This document shows, piece by piece, positions 12,001 to 22,000 of a stretch of DNA of 64,000 bases. The first letter of the stretch is position 1, and every line of letters begins with the position of its first letter. The position numbers were made by a program, and so were the translations under genes. Origin of the DNA: Rallus limicola (lineage: Eukaryota; Chordata; Aves; Gruiformes; Rallidae); assembly GCA_022605955.1 (NCBI GenBank), contig JAKCOZ010000001.1:76620520-76684519 (forward strand). The letters run 5' to 3'. Below the pieces are notes generated by a model, which did no database searches, was not told where the DNA came from, and saw only the letters and a list, made by a program, of their open reading frames with translations.

Positions 12001-14057
12001 AATTCAGCCCCTGCAGGCATTGTGATGAACCTGAGTACCCAAGAATAAGTCTGCAAACCAGGCCTGTCAAGGAGAAACTTGTAAAACTCCTTATCCACCT
12101 TCCTTACATAACTCCCTGATGGCAAACATATCACTGTATTAGACTAGGGACCCTCTGACTAGTTCAGGCAAATTGGTGTCTTTTTATCTATGTCACAGGT
12201 ATCTGCTCTTTATTTAAAAAAAAAAAACCACTCATTTTTCTTCTACTAAAGAACAGTGGGAAAAGAAGGGAAGGCTTTTACAAAAATGTATTTATTTTGC
12301 CAAAAGAAATCACACAGGAAAGCACTGTATGCTGAGATTTGAAAAGACTTTAGTTTGTCATTGACAAAGAAGTAGATGCTCTCTAATAGCAGCATCAGAA
12401 GTTTACTGCTACAATAATGACATTAGGCAGCAAGCACAGAAATAGCAGACAGAGAGAAAATGACTGAAGTAATATGTTTTTAAGTAAAAGATATTTTACC
12501 ACTAGGTGTCCCCATTAGAAAACTATAACTCTGCAGAACGGTCTGGGAGATACAGAGCAGATAATTGGAATTACTACTAAAGCTGCTGGCACAGGCTGTC
12601 AAAAGCTTCAAAAGCCGAAGTGCCTAAGCCAGAGAAGCAAGGTGTATTGCTAGCGATGGTGAGAGATAAAGACAAGGGCTTAATATGTCCTTTTGGAGTA
12701 CTGCTACCAGACAAGATACTGCACTTGAAGTAAAATCCCTCTGTGCTCACCATTAACAATCACAGAATCTTAGAATACTGTTAGTTGGAAGGGACCCATA
12801 AGGATCATCCTGTCCAACTCCAGACTCCACAAAGGGCCAGCCAAGTCAGAACATGTGACTGAGGGCATTATCCAGATGCTTCTTGAACTCAAACAAACTT
12901 TGTGCTTTGCCCACTCCCCTGGGGAGCCCATTCCAGTGCCCAACCACCCTCTCAGTGAAGAACATTTCCAGTATCCAAGCTAAACCTCCCGTCACAGCTT
13001 CATACTGTTCCCTCAGGTTCTACAACTGGTCATCAAAGAGAGGTGATTGGCATCTCCCCCTTTGCTCCTGCTCATCAGGAAGCCACAGGTCTGCCCCAGA
13101 CTCCTTTTCTCCAGGCTAAACAAGCCAAGGGACTTCAGTCTCTCCTCTTAAGACTTCCCCTCCAGACCCCTCACCACCCTCATTGCCCTCCTCTGGACAC
13201 TGCAGCAATCAGCAGAAGAGCAGCTCCAGACAGTAAAGGACAGAGAAACCCGTTCTTGGCTGCTTACTGCCTTACCTGGGGTGCAGCCACCTTTCCAGCC
13301 TGGAGACCACCTGCCAGCACCTGGATAAAACTTATCAGTCTTCAGAAAGCAAGCCACAAGGAGAACAAGGAGTGCAGAAATCCCAAGTTTGCAGATGAGA
13401 ATCCAAGTAACAAAAAGTGTTTTGAACCTCGGGGGGGGGAAGGAGGTTTATTCAGTGAGAACCAGAAAGGTGTGCAAGAGGGGACCAGGCTCTGCTTTGG
13501 GACAGGACAAGGGCTGTGGGGTCCTACACCCTGGTGCCCCTCCTGAGCCCCCTGAGCCGAGGCTGTGAGCCACGGGCAAACCCCAACTCCCCTTTCACCT
13601 GGAGTACCGAAGGGATGGTACATCAGCCCCACAGGCCTCCCGGTACGTGCGTTACAGGATGTACTGGGATCACCGGTTCCTACTCCGGCTTTTCAGAAAA
13701 GCAAGCCTTTGCAGCGGCCCGGCCCGCACACACTGCTCAGGGTGGCTCAGCCAGGGGAAAGATCCGCGGACGGGAGGCCGGCCCCAACGCCGGGAGCCAC
13801 CCGGCGCCTCACCCGTCCGGGCGCCTACCGGAGCTTTTCCTCCCGTTCCCTGGGCAGGCGGCCCTGCCCGAGCAGCGCTCCCCGGTTTGCCGCCACGGGA
13901 ACCCCTCACACCACGGCTCAGGAGCTAGTAGCTCTCACTGGAGCAGCCGGGGCTGGACCCGCTTCCACAGCCCCGCCGCACGGCGGGTGGGCGGCCCAGC
14001 CCTCCCCGTAGGCCGCCGCCCCTTACCCAGCTCGGTGCCCGGGTTCCGGCCTGCCAT
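1..14057 (-). CDS. DERA: DERA, deoxyribose-phosphate aldolase, 5' part (exons 1-4, gene continues past window edge)
   Basis: Class I aldolase that cleaves 2-deoxy-D-ribose 5-phosphate to glyceraldehyde 3-phosphate and acetaldehyde, a cytosolic step in deoxynucleoside catabolism. Four minus-strand pieces join in frame: 14027-14057, 5309-5406, 1841-1988 and 25-1. They read [10 protein letters not shown], then [20 protein letters not shown], then [20 protein letters not shown], then GITVGAVCV, matching the N-terminal part of vertebrate DERA. Junction phases are 1, 0 and 1, and each intron has GT-AG ends. The start codon at 14057 has a strong Kozak context (gccATGG) and lies in a CpG island. The Schiff-base lysine and the rest of the TIM barrel are in later exons outside the window. 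Introns are about 8.6, 3.3 and 1.8 kb. The gene lies head-to-tail behind STRAP, as in other vertebrates. Identification is strong; only about the first 100 residues are covered. Confidence 0.95.
810..1163 (-). mobile_element. CR1 LINE fragment (ORF2 3' half), degenerate
   Basis: The plus strand shows the reverse complement of CR1 ORF2: 'cagtactccagatg', then 'ctccctcaacctgctggcca', then 'cattgctggctcatg' and 'cagccttctggtgt', ending at 'agttttgtatcacc'. The order matches a minus-strand element. The octamer tail is absent and many substitutions are visible, so this is an old truncated copy. It abuts a second fragment with a repeated internal segment. Confidence 0.85.
1164..1510 (-). mobile_element. 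Second CR1 LINE fragment, same orientation
   Basis: This piece restarts nearer the 3' end of ORF2 ('ctctgatcatcttcatgag', 'ctctggactcactccaacag') and again reaches 'cagtactccaggtgggtctc', so it overlaps the neighbouring fragment in element coordinates. That makes it a separate insertion or a duplication, not a continuation. Both copies are non-coding now. Confidence 0.82.
1841..1988 (-). CDS. DERA: DERA exon 3
   Basis: 148 nt, acceptor CTGTAG|GCTGCT and donor AAAG|GTATGA. It encodes [20 protein letters not shown] and continues through [20 protein letters not shown] to HDKG. The [11 protein letters not shown] stretch is the first beta strand and substrate-proximal loop of the DERA family. It exits in phase 1, which fits the next exon. 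Confidence 0.96.
1989..5308 (-). other. DERA intron 2
   Basis: Intron of 3.3 kb between exons 2 and 3. It contains a 50-nt near-perfect hairpin at 2321-2370 (see findings). I see no second gene, no recognisable CR1 copy and no RNA gene. A few short open frames (for example around 2841-3065 and 4250-4588) look like chance. Confidence 0.8.
5309..5406 (-). CDS. DERA: DERA exon 2
   Basis: 98 nt, entered in phase 1 after a pyrimidine tract and CCCCAG acceptor, and ending CAA|GTAAGT. It encodes [20 protein letters not shown] and then [13 protein letters not shown], the region just before the first strand of the aldolase barrel. Together with exon 1 it gives 43 complete codons. Confidence 0.95.
10653..10683. 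repeat. TA/CA microsatellite
   Basis: A run of alternating TA that passes into CA repeats, inside DERA intron 1 and just beside the 3' end of a CR1 fragment. A simple-sequence repeat of this kind is often length-polymorphic. Confidence 0.9.
10693..11700 (-). mobile_element. CR1 LINE fragment, about 1 kb, minus strand
   Basis: The left side is the 3' end of the element ('ggttggaagatctctgaaag', then 'ccaaggacagagactgccca'), running through the ORF2 3' region ('tttgggcagagctgctccc') to a degenerate reverse transcriptase segment. The minus frame still reads [11 protein letters not shown] near 11530, a mutated FADDTK-type box. Frames are interrupted, so it is inactive. The right boundary is approximate. 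Confidence 0.82.
12758..13230 (-). mobile_element. CR1 LINE 3' fragment, minus strand
   Basis: Begins with a short octamer-like tail ('aatcacagaatcttagaata') and 'gttggaagggacccataagg', followed by 'ggggagcccattccagtgcc' and 'gccctcctctggacac', the order of a minus-strand CR1. It is 5'-truncated and degenerate. Confidence 0.88.
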
Positions 14058-14270
14058 GGCCCGCGCTGCCGGCAGCTCTCCGCCCCCGCTGGCGGGGCGG
14101 GCAGACTTCGGCCTCACCGGTCCCGCCCCACGCGGGCAGGAAGCGACAGCAGGGCGGGCTCGGCCAGTCTGCTTCAGCCCTGGGAGCATGGTGTTCCCTC
14201 GCTGCCATCGCGTTACTAATGGGCCCACCGAACCGGACCGTGGTCAGCGAGGCAGCCAAAGCGTACCTCC
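13650..14270 (-). promoter_or_regulatory. DERA: CpG-island promoter of DERA
   Basis: A sharply GC- and CpG-rich block in an otherwise AT-rich area, overlapping DERA exon 1 at 14027-14057. No TATA box was seen, as expected for a housekeeping gene. Long open frames on both strands here are base-composition effects. The transcription start is presumably a little above 14057; the exact position cannot be read. Confidence 0.75.
14027..14057 (-). CDS. DERA: DERA exon 1 (coding part)
   Basis: Ten codons plus one base, encoding [10 protein letters not shown] and the first G of the next codon. The donor reads CTGG|GTAAGG on the minus strand. The ATG is the first in the CpG-island transcript region with a good Kozak match, and this short N-terminus aligns with the known vertebrate DERA start. 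The 5' UTR lies at higher coordinates; its extent cannot be read. Confidence 0.92.
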
Positions 14271-14769
14271 CACCTCTCGGCCTCCACGAGGTAGGAGACC
14301 ACTCCCCTTCTCTGACAGGAATTTCTACAACAGGGAATTACTACAACAGGTAGTTACAGCAAGTATGCTGTTGTGATGATAAGGAGCATCACTGAAAACA
14401 GCAAAGGGACGCAGCTTTTAATTCTGCACCCACTATTCCATACGTACCTGTGAAACAGCCTACTTGAAATACAGCACAAAGACCACAACCCCCAAGACGC
14501 TCCACCATTGGGCAAGGCCTGCAAGTTTTTAATTTTAAACGCATCCTTCAGCTTGCAAAATGAAGTTTCTAGACTGAAGTACCAGATTTGGTGTCCTCAA
14601 AAGGAAACTGAGAGGGCTGAAACCTGCAAGTCAGAGGAGTGCAAGTTGTTTTCAAACTCCCCAACTGCAAAACTAATTTTGGGGTAGTATTAAGGATACA
14701 TTATTTCCGACTAAGAAACCCCAATTCATGGTATCATTCTTTTCTTTTCTTTCTTACTCTGCACCTCAT

Positions 14770-14985
14770 CCAACAGTCAAGGCTGGAAGGGACCTCTGTC
14801 AACCATCCAAGTCCAACCAACTCCTCAAGCAGACTCAGGAGGCTCCCTCAGGACATGTCCAGTTGGGTTTTGTGCATCTTCAAGAATGGAGACTTCACAA
14901 CCTTCCCAGGCAACCTGTTCCAGTGTTTCACTGCCCTTTGCAATGGAAAAGTATCACTTTTCTCCTCTCAGTAGAGAATACCTCA
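14770..14985 (-). mobile_element. CR1 LINE 3' fragment, minus strand
   Basis: The plus strand shows 'caaggctggaagggacctct', 'ccaagtccaacc', then 'ttcccaggcaacctgttcca' and 'gtgtttcactgccctttgca', the reverse complement of the CR1 ORF2 end and 3' UTR. It is short, old and lacks a clear octamer tail. Confidence 0.83.
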
Positions 14986-15324
14986 TGTAAATGTTTCAGC
15001 ATGACATTAAAGGAAATGACAAGTGGGAGAATGGCAATATTTTCTTTAATGAAGAAAATACAATTTGTAACCTTGAAAGAGTAACTTTTGATCCAGTCTG
15101 GAGGACTAAACCCAAGCTTTACACAGATCCATAGCCAACCTCCAAGATTTTCAAGTACAACCAAATATTTCAGGCAGCATATTTAATTTAGGAGTTCTCA
15201 CTGCTTTTGATTTTAGAGACTCATGTTTACATTCAAACTTTAAAGAATAAAAAAAAAAAAGACACAAAGCTTACAGATCAAAGAACTTGCCACCCTCTGT
15301 ACCAACACTAAAACATTCTTATTG

Positions 15325-15350
<26 letters not shown>
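15325..15350. repeat. (CT)13 microsatellite
   Basis: Uninterrupted CT dinucleotide run, 26 bases, just downstream of the proposed STRAP polyadenylation site. Confidence 0.95.
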
Positions 15351-15355
<5 letters not shown>

Positions 15356-15457
15356 AAGCAAAACCAAGATGCTGGAAAGTATTATGCAATTATCTTGGTT
15401 CCTTTTCCGTCTCAAGATCCCAATGCTCAACAGTAAGATACGAGTTTTGAGAGGCAT

Positions 15458-15463
15458 TTTATT
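15458..15463 (-). terminator. STRAP: Candidate STRAP polyadenylation signal (AATAAA)
   Basis: The minus strand reads CTAAATAAAATGCC, a canonical hexamer about 490 nt past the STRAP stop codon. It is the first clear AATAAA after the stop, so the 3' UTR probably ends near 15440. No transcript evidence is available here. Confidence 0.6.
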
Positions 15464-15951
15464 TAGACAACTGAAAATAGTTAAACATTCAGAAGTAGTA
15501 TACAATGAAACAAACCCCAAACCAAATTCTTTTAATACACAAGCCTTTCTTTTAAACTAGAGCCAAGTTTTCCAACTTTCAAGAAAAAAAACCCAAAACA
15601 AACCAAAACTAAAAGGGGAAAGTCATTGTATCTCTTCTCCATATTAAAGAAAACACACTACAATGAGTCTAATTGAAATTGGAGAGACTGGATCTTGGCT
15701 TGCACACTTCTTTGAAAAGACAGTAGGCAGTTATGCTAAAGAGATAGCAAAACTCTACTACCTGTCTTTTTCTGTTGTTGTTGTGGATACTCAGTTCTCT
15801 TACAGACAACACCTAGCCAGCTCCACCGCATTCTCATCAATTACTGCCCATCTTTGCCTTATGTAGAGAGCACACTCTGGAAGGCTGCCGTTTATCACTG
15901 TTCACTTGATTTAGTCGTGTATGTCCATGTGCTGCGTAACAGTTGCAATAA

Positions 15952-16013
15952 TCAGGCCTTGACTTCAGGAGTTGAGCTGTACACTGAATCTGAGTTTTCA
16001 GAGGTAAGCTCTT
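15952..16013 (-). CDS. STRAP: STRAP exon 10 (last coding part)
   Basis: 62 nt ending in TGA at 15954-15952, reading [20 protein letters not shown]. This is the conserved STRAP C-terminus (human ends in a similar EVKA/DVKA tail). Acceptor ATTGCAG|AAGAG. The 3' UTR continues to about 15440. Confidence 0.95.
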
Positions 16014-19000
16014 CTGCAATTAAATAAAAAGGGTATTATTTAATTTCACCTTGAACATATAACACCAAGGAAATGTTGCAGGTATTTCTTGAAGACCAGT
16101 TCAGTGTGTTTTCCCCTTTAACATGATCCAGTTATTTAATGCCATTGGCTCAGTCTAGTCTAACACTTACCACATGACCATTTTCAGGAAACCTTACTCA
16201 AAGACCTTTTGAGAAGGGTGAAAAATGCTATAAGGTACTTGAGGAAAACTAACTCTTCCAACCATACTAAAGAATATTACCACCTTGACTGATCTTTTAA
16301 CACTTAGCCGAGTGGAAGCTGGCGGTCCAGTGCATTACCTATTTCTTCCTCTGCAGTTCCTGGAAGGGTGGTCCTTGCTTTAGCTGCTTCTGCATTCTCC
16401 TCTTCTGTAGACAGGAAGGAGGAAAAAAGTCAGTATCTTCAGTTCCCCTCACCCACCTTAGTAAATAAAATATAAAAAACCTCCACTTAAATGTTGAGGA
16501 GAAAGAGTTGGGTAAGCAATTCCATGGCTGAATACTCCCTTGCATTCTTACCAACATTGCTTCCCACCCCCCCCCCCTACACATTTACAGAACCAAAGGA
16601 CAATATAAACTAAGCCTAATCATTCAGACATCTTCCTAGAGATTCTCATATCCTTAAGATTTATAAAAGCAGCACTGCTTATTTCTTGATCTATAACTTA
16701 AAAATACATCAGAGTATTTGCTTCACTATACACAAAGTATCCACATTAAGTAAGCTTACAGGTCTGACCTTAATGGCTTACATGGCAGCTACAAAAGTAA
16801 ATCTTTCCATCTCAACAGACCTGAGTGGACATAGAGAACCTGAGAGGACAGCAGAGTTACTGTAGTAATCTCAGGTGCTTACCATCACTTAGTGCACAAG
16901 GAGCAGACAAGTTTCACCAGGAACAAGCACACACTTACCAGGAACTACACACTTCCAAAGACCATAGGTTTTCCCTACTGTTGTCTGCCACAGCCGTAGT
17001 GTGCCATCCTCAGAGCCACTCGCGTATAACTCTCCATCAGGGCTAAATCTCACACAGTGAATTGGACCAAAGTGTCCCTTGTAAGATTCTGTAAGGGAAC
17101 ACAGCAAGACCATTAACTGCAAATTTCAGTAAACAACAATTGAAAAGAATTACTAAAACCTGATTGGAAGGAAGCAAAAAGTACTGCTGGGGGTCACTTT
17201 CTCAATGTTTAACTTCAGATCCAAAACAAAGCTTCTATTAATTTGCACCTCAGCAATATCAAATTTAGATTTAATTAATAACATCATTAATGTTTTAACA
17301 ACTGCAAGAAAGTGGGTGTTTATTTATTCAAGGCAAAACTACAAGGCAAGCTAGTAGCATGGAGTACACACATGCTCTGCTCCTTCAACCACTCACTCCA
17401 TACACGTACAATTTTAACAAGGATGGGTTCAAATGGACAAACTTTGAAACACAGTTTTAAAAAAAATATATTGGGCCAACATTAAGAAGCATAAAAACAT
17501 CACACTTCATGAAAGCCAGTAGCTGCAACTCATTAGACATATCTAAGGAATGTTACAGTATGACACTCAAGTTAACAGATAGACAACTTCTTTTAAATAG
17601 GTGCAGAGAGCTGATTAATGGAGACTGTAGTTAATCCAAGAAGAATTACATTGGGTATAATGAGATAGAAAAACATGCTTAACAATATACCTCTTTATTC
17701 TCTTGCACAGCATGCTATGCTGAGACTTATTAAGGTACATCAGTTTAATTTATTAATCATTACTTCATTAACCTAATACTCACTTTGGAACTCACTTTTG
17801 ATAACAGAAGACAAACGTACCTAATTCTTCTCCTGTATTATAGTCATATTTATAGAGTTTAAAATCTTCACCACCCGCAACCAAACATTCTTTTGCAGGA
17901 TGAAGTGATGCAGAATTGATTGTAGCAGGTGCTTCAAAAGACTTAATCTGCTCTAGACTGAGAGAGAAAAGTTTGTTAACAGAGTTCATTAAAAAGAAAA
18001 AAGACCCCGAGAGCCAAGAAACTGTGGTTCTGCTAATCACAGCTGCTTCTAAGGAAAAGGGAATACACCCACACACAGTTTCTGAGACAAGCTTTAATAC
18101 TGGCAAATCGCGCTCGTCAAGTTAGAAGAAAAGCTCACGCATTCAGAACTACCTTCTGGAATGTGTTTAAGTGTGTAACCTGCTTTCTGAAGACATCATA
18201 GAAATGTAGAGATAATCAGTCTTCCGGAAAGTAATGAACCGAACCCGGGATCAAACTTATTTTACCATAATTACAATTAGCGTGAAATACAAAACCAGCA
18301 CCAAACCTAGCATCTTAAAAACAGCTGGGGCTCATTATTTTAGAAGACAGCAGTCATTTCTTGCTCTGCCTCTTTAAAAGATGACAAGCAAAGATGTGCA
18401 CTAATACCAGTTCTGACAAGCTGCTGACTTTGGCCTTGCACAGTCAGTGTTTAAACCAAGCCTGTTACTCAACCTTGTGAAAATTCTGTGTTTTGGACTC
18501 ACGTTTCTGCACTATGAAAAGCAATAGTCTTCCCATAGGTTATCACAAGTATCTGTCCTTCTGGAACATACTCCATGCTGCTCACTGACATTGCAACATT
18601 TAGTGCCTTCACTTCAGTCATGGTACTCCGGTCCCAGAGGCTTAAGAAGAAATAAAAAAGAGACTCAGATGACTCCAGCAAATCAGTTTTCACCTGCCAT
18701 CCATGGCAAGATTTGGATCACAAAAGCAGCCTAACAAAGAATGTGATTTGATTCCACAGGTACGTCAGATTTGCAGTGGCATCCTTACCTTTACTCTTGC
18801 CTAGACAAAGTTTTACAACATGCTTACTTTAAAATGCTGCTACTTCTGAAGCTTACTGCAACATCATATAAATGATATACATATCATTTAACTACTCAAG
18901 GATTCTTTTAGAGATTTAAAATCTTGTTCCGAATCTCCTGAGCAACAGAGCTTTCTAGAATCAACGTCTGAAGATTTCATTCTGCCTTTTTACCTCAGCC

Positions 19001-22000
19001 AAGAGGTACGTAATGCCATGCTATACAAAGAACAGAGATTCATTTAAGATCATATCATTTTCTATGTAGGGGTGCAACAGCTATCTAAACAGAAAAGTAA
19101 TTAACTTGTTGTAGCAGGATGACTAAGAGCTGACCACTGAATTTCTATTTCTACAGTTCAGAGAAAAATAAACAAGACCAAGCTCTTGCCTATCTTGAAC
19201 ACTATGAAACTGAAATGAACAGGAGCTGAAAAAACTACAGGGAACCAGCAGTAGCCTTCTCATCCTTCCTCCCACAAAGCAGAAAAGACTATTCTATTTC
19301 TCTTTCTGCTTTGTGCCATAATATAAGAATGGTGAGATAGGTAGACATGAGATGACGCTGGTTGTATCAGCCAGAAAGCTGAAGAACCACTTAGGCCCAT
19401 CTCCCTTCTTTTCTGGGCAGCACAGTTTGAGGAAGGATCTTTGCCAATTCATCTCCCCAGCAGCAAGGTTTGTCTAGGTTTCAGCACATCTCCTACCAGC
19501 TGAACATAAACACTTAACTGTGACTGGATGAGCCATCTCATAAAAACACTAGAGCCTACTCAACTTGTCAGCATGGCACAGAAGGAGGCCTAGGTCTATC
19601 AACTGTGCACTGTTTCCAGATACTCTTCCCAGTCTGTTATCCCATTGCCTCGATAGTCGATGCCTTGTGCATCTTTCAAGGCTGGACTGCACAAGACAAG
19701 GCAGAAAAAATGTTTTTGCACAAGATCTCATCTATAAATTAAGCTTATCTAGGATTGTGAAAGGTATACACCCATTCTATTACACAGTTCTCCAAGACCA
19801 CCCCTTCTTGGACTAGATTATCCTTATTGGTCCCTTCCAACCCAGGATATCCTATGGTTCTTACCAGGGAGGATGTGTTTATGGGATAAGTTAGAATTAT
19901 TACAAAAGTTATGTCTCTAACAGCAGAGGAGAACAGTATTAGGCACGCAGCTGTAATAATCTGGGCTTAAATAACCTGTGTTACTTATATCCTTTAAAAA
20001 AACGCCACCAACAACCAAACAAAACCATAACTATCTTCTCACATAGTTTATTACAGTAAATAAAAGCAAACTTCTTAGGAAACAGAAAGCTATTTTTTTC
20101 TTACCGGACAGTTTTATCATCAGCTGAAAGAATCTGTTTGTCATCGCTGCTCCACAGAGCCTTTTTAATGCCAGAAGTGTGTCCACTGACAACATCAGGT
20201 TCTGAAAATAAAGCCAAATGTTTTAATACATGTAAGAAAATGAAATAATGTCATGTAACAGTTTCAGAGCTCTCAGCTATTTCCATTTACTGGAATGACT
20301 GTAAAATTACTTCAAGCACTTACGACTTTATTTGTAGATCTTATTCCAGGGACAGGATAAAAGTAACCTGGGTATCTGGTTGCCTAAATTTAAAAGGCTT
20401 CACTAGTTTAACATCAAGGTTCTCTAGCTTCTGTCAATCATCAGTAGTTCAGTATCGACATGAATTTTATACACACATACATTGAGTCTCTTTTTTCTTT
20501 CAGATGACTAAATTTTAATTAAGTAGACCTATTTCTAATGAGTCTGCATTAAACTGAAACACAGTACCCTCAAAGTCCATTATACATAAACTAGTTTACC
20601 CACAAACGCATAAACTTCATGAATACAGAGTACCTTACTATAGCAAAAGGTTACAGACAAATCAACTGTAAAACAATCCTCAACTCTTGTCTTCTGTGAT
20701 TCATAACATAAAGTAGCTCTTCATTTCAGAACTTTAACTCAAAAAAACCCCCAAGAATCAGTTCTAGGAGCAGACTCACCTGCCTCAGGCTTGCTCAAGT
20801 CATAGATACGCAACAGTTTATCTTGTCCACCTGTTAACAGATAATTGCTATCCTGAAACAGAAGTTATAAAGAGTCAACTCTACTTTGAATCAAAATACC
20901 AACCTTCAACCATGAGTCTTAAAACAACAGTTCTTTCTCTCAGACAGCCTCTAACACACTTACTGCATTTAAGCTACAATCTTAAAAAACTTGAACTGAC
21001 ATGCTAGATTATTACCTGTTAAGATACACAGGTAACAAGTAGCAAAGTAACTAATAGCAAAACATACTTAAGAGCTTACTTCCCAGGTTAATAAGGTACA
21101 AGGGTTTTCCATACCTGTGTAAAATCCACACTTTTGACAATGTGTTTGTGAGCCAACGTGATTAGTTCATCACCCGACACAGCATCCCACACTTTGCTAA
21201 ATGGCAAAAGAAAACATTTGTATTTTTGTAACACCAGGACAAATCAACATCTGCTTAGTTTGTAAGCAACCTTTCCTGGCACTACCATAACATTTTATAA
21301 AAGCTACATTCTTACAAGTTATAGCTAAGTCAGACAAGGACAATACTTTATATAGCTTTTACTAAAGCTTTTTTTTTATGCTATCCTTCCCTTTTCCTTT
21401 ATCCTTTTCTTCAGGCTAACAGCAGAATAAGGAGCATTTTGGTTTTAAGACAAAGGCAGCTCTTCTAAAACTTTATTAGTAGCAACTGCCAAAGAACAGG
21501 ATTCAACTTGCCAAATATTAATAAATGCTGTAAAGAGCACAAAAAATAACAACAAAAAAAAACCAAATAAATAATTCACTAGAACTTTCACAAGTTTTTG
21601 TCTAACAAGAAGAGGCTAACTTATAGAAGCAAAATAAGAATTGCTTTTTGAAATTCTGCTGTAACTACAGTGCCAGAGATGAGAGTAGCATAGAAATGTT
21701 AATTACCATGCTGGTTTGCTAGAATAAGTATATTTACCAAGAAGCAATCATAGTTGTTCATCATGATGGAATGAACTACTGCTTTCAAGGACCTAAAAGT
21801 CTAGGTTTTAGTGTGGCTGGCTATAAACAAGCTAACAATTACTAAAGAAAAACAAATTAATTGGCTATTTCCTATAGTTATATGTCCCTGAAGAGCACTA
21901 CAGACTAAAATAAAAACACAGGCTTCAAAGACAGTTAGCCACTTACGCTGTAAAATCTGCTGCCGCTGTAGCTGCTTTAGTGGCATCTGTGTTCAAAGTG

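Larger units (their letters stand above)
5407..14026 (-). other. DERA intron 1
   Basis: Intron of 8.6 kb. It contains two CR1 fragments (about 10693-11700 and 12758-13230), a TA/CA microsatellite at 10653-10683, and an AT-rich stretch around 8930-9130 with several TAATTA motifs. A G run lies near 13431. No other exon was recognised. Confidence 0.8.
14271..15440. other. Short interval between DERA promoter and STRAP 3' end
   Basis: About 1.2 kb with no gene. It contains one degenerate CR1 fragment (14770-14985) and a CT microsatellite (15325-15350). It separates the 3' end of STRAP from the start of DERA, both on the minus strand. Confidence 0.75.

Noticed and set aside
13516..14376. 286-codon plus-strand frame over the DERA promoter
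   Set aside because: CpG-island composition artefact overlapping DERA exon 1 on the other strand; the peptide is low complexity with no family resemblance.
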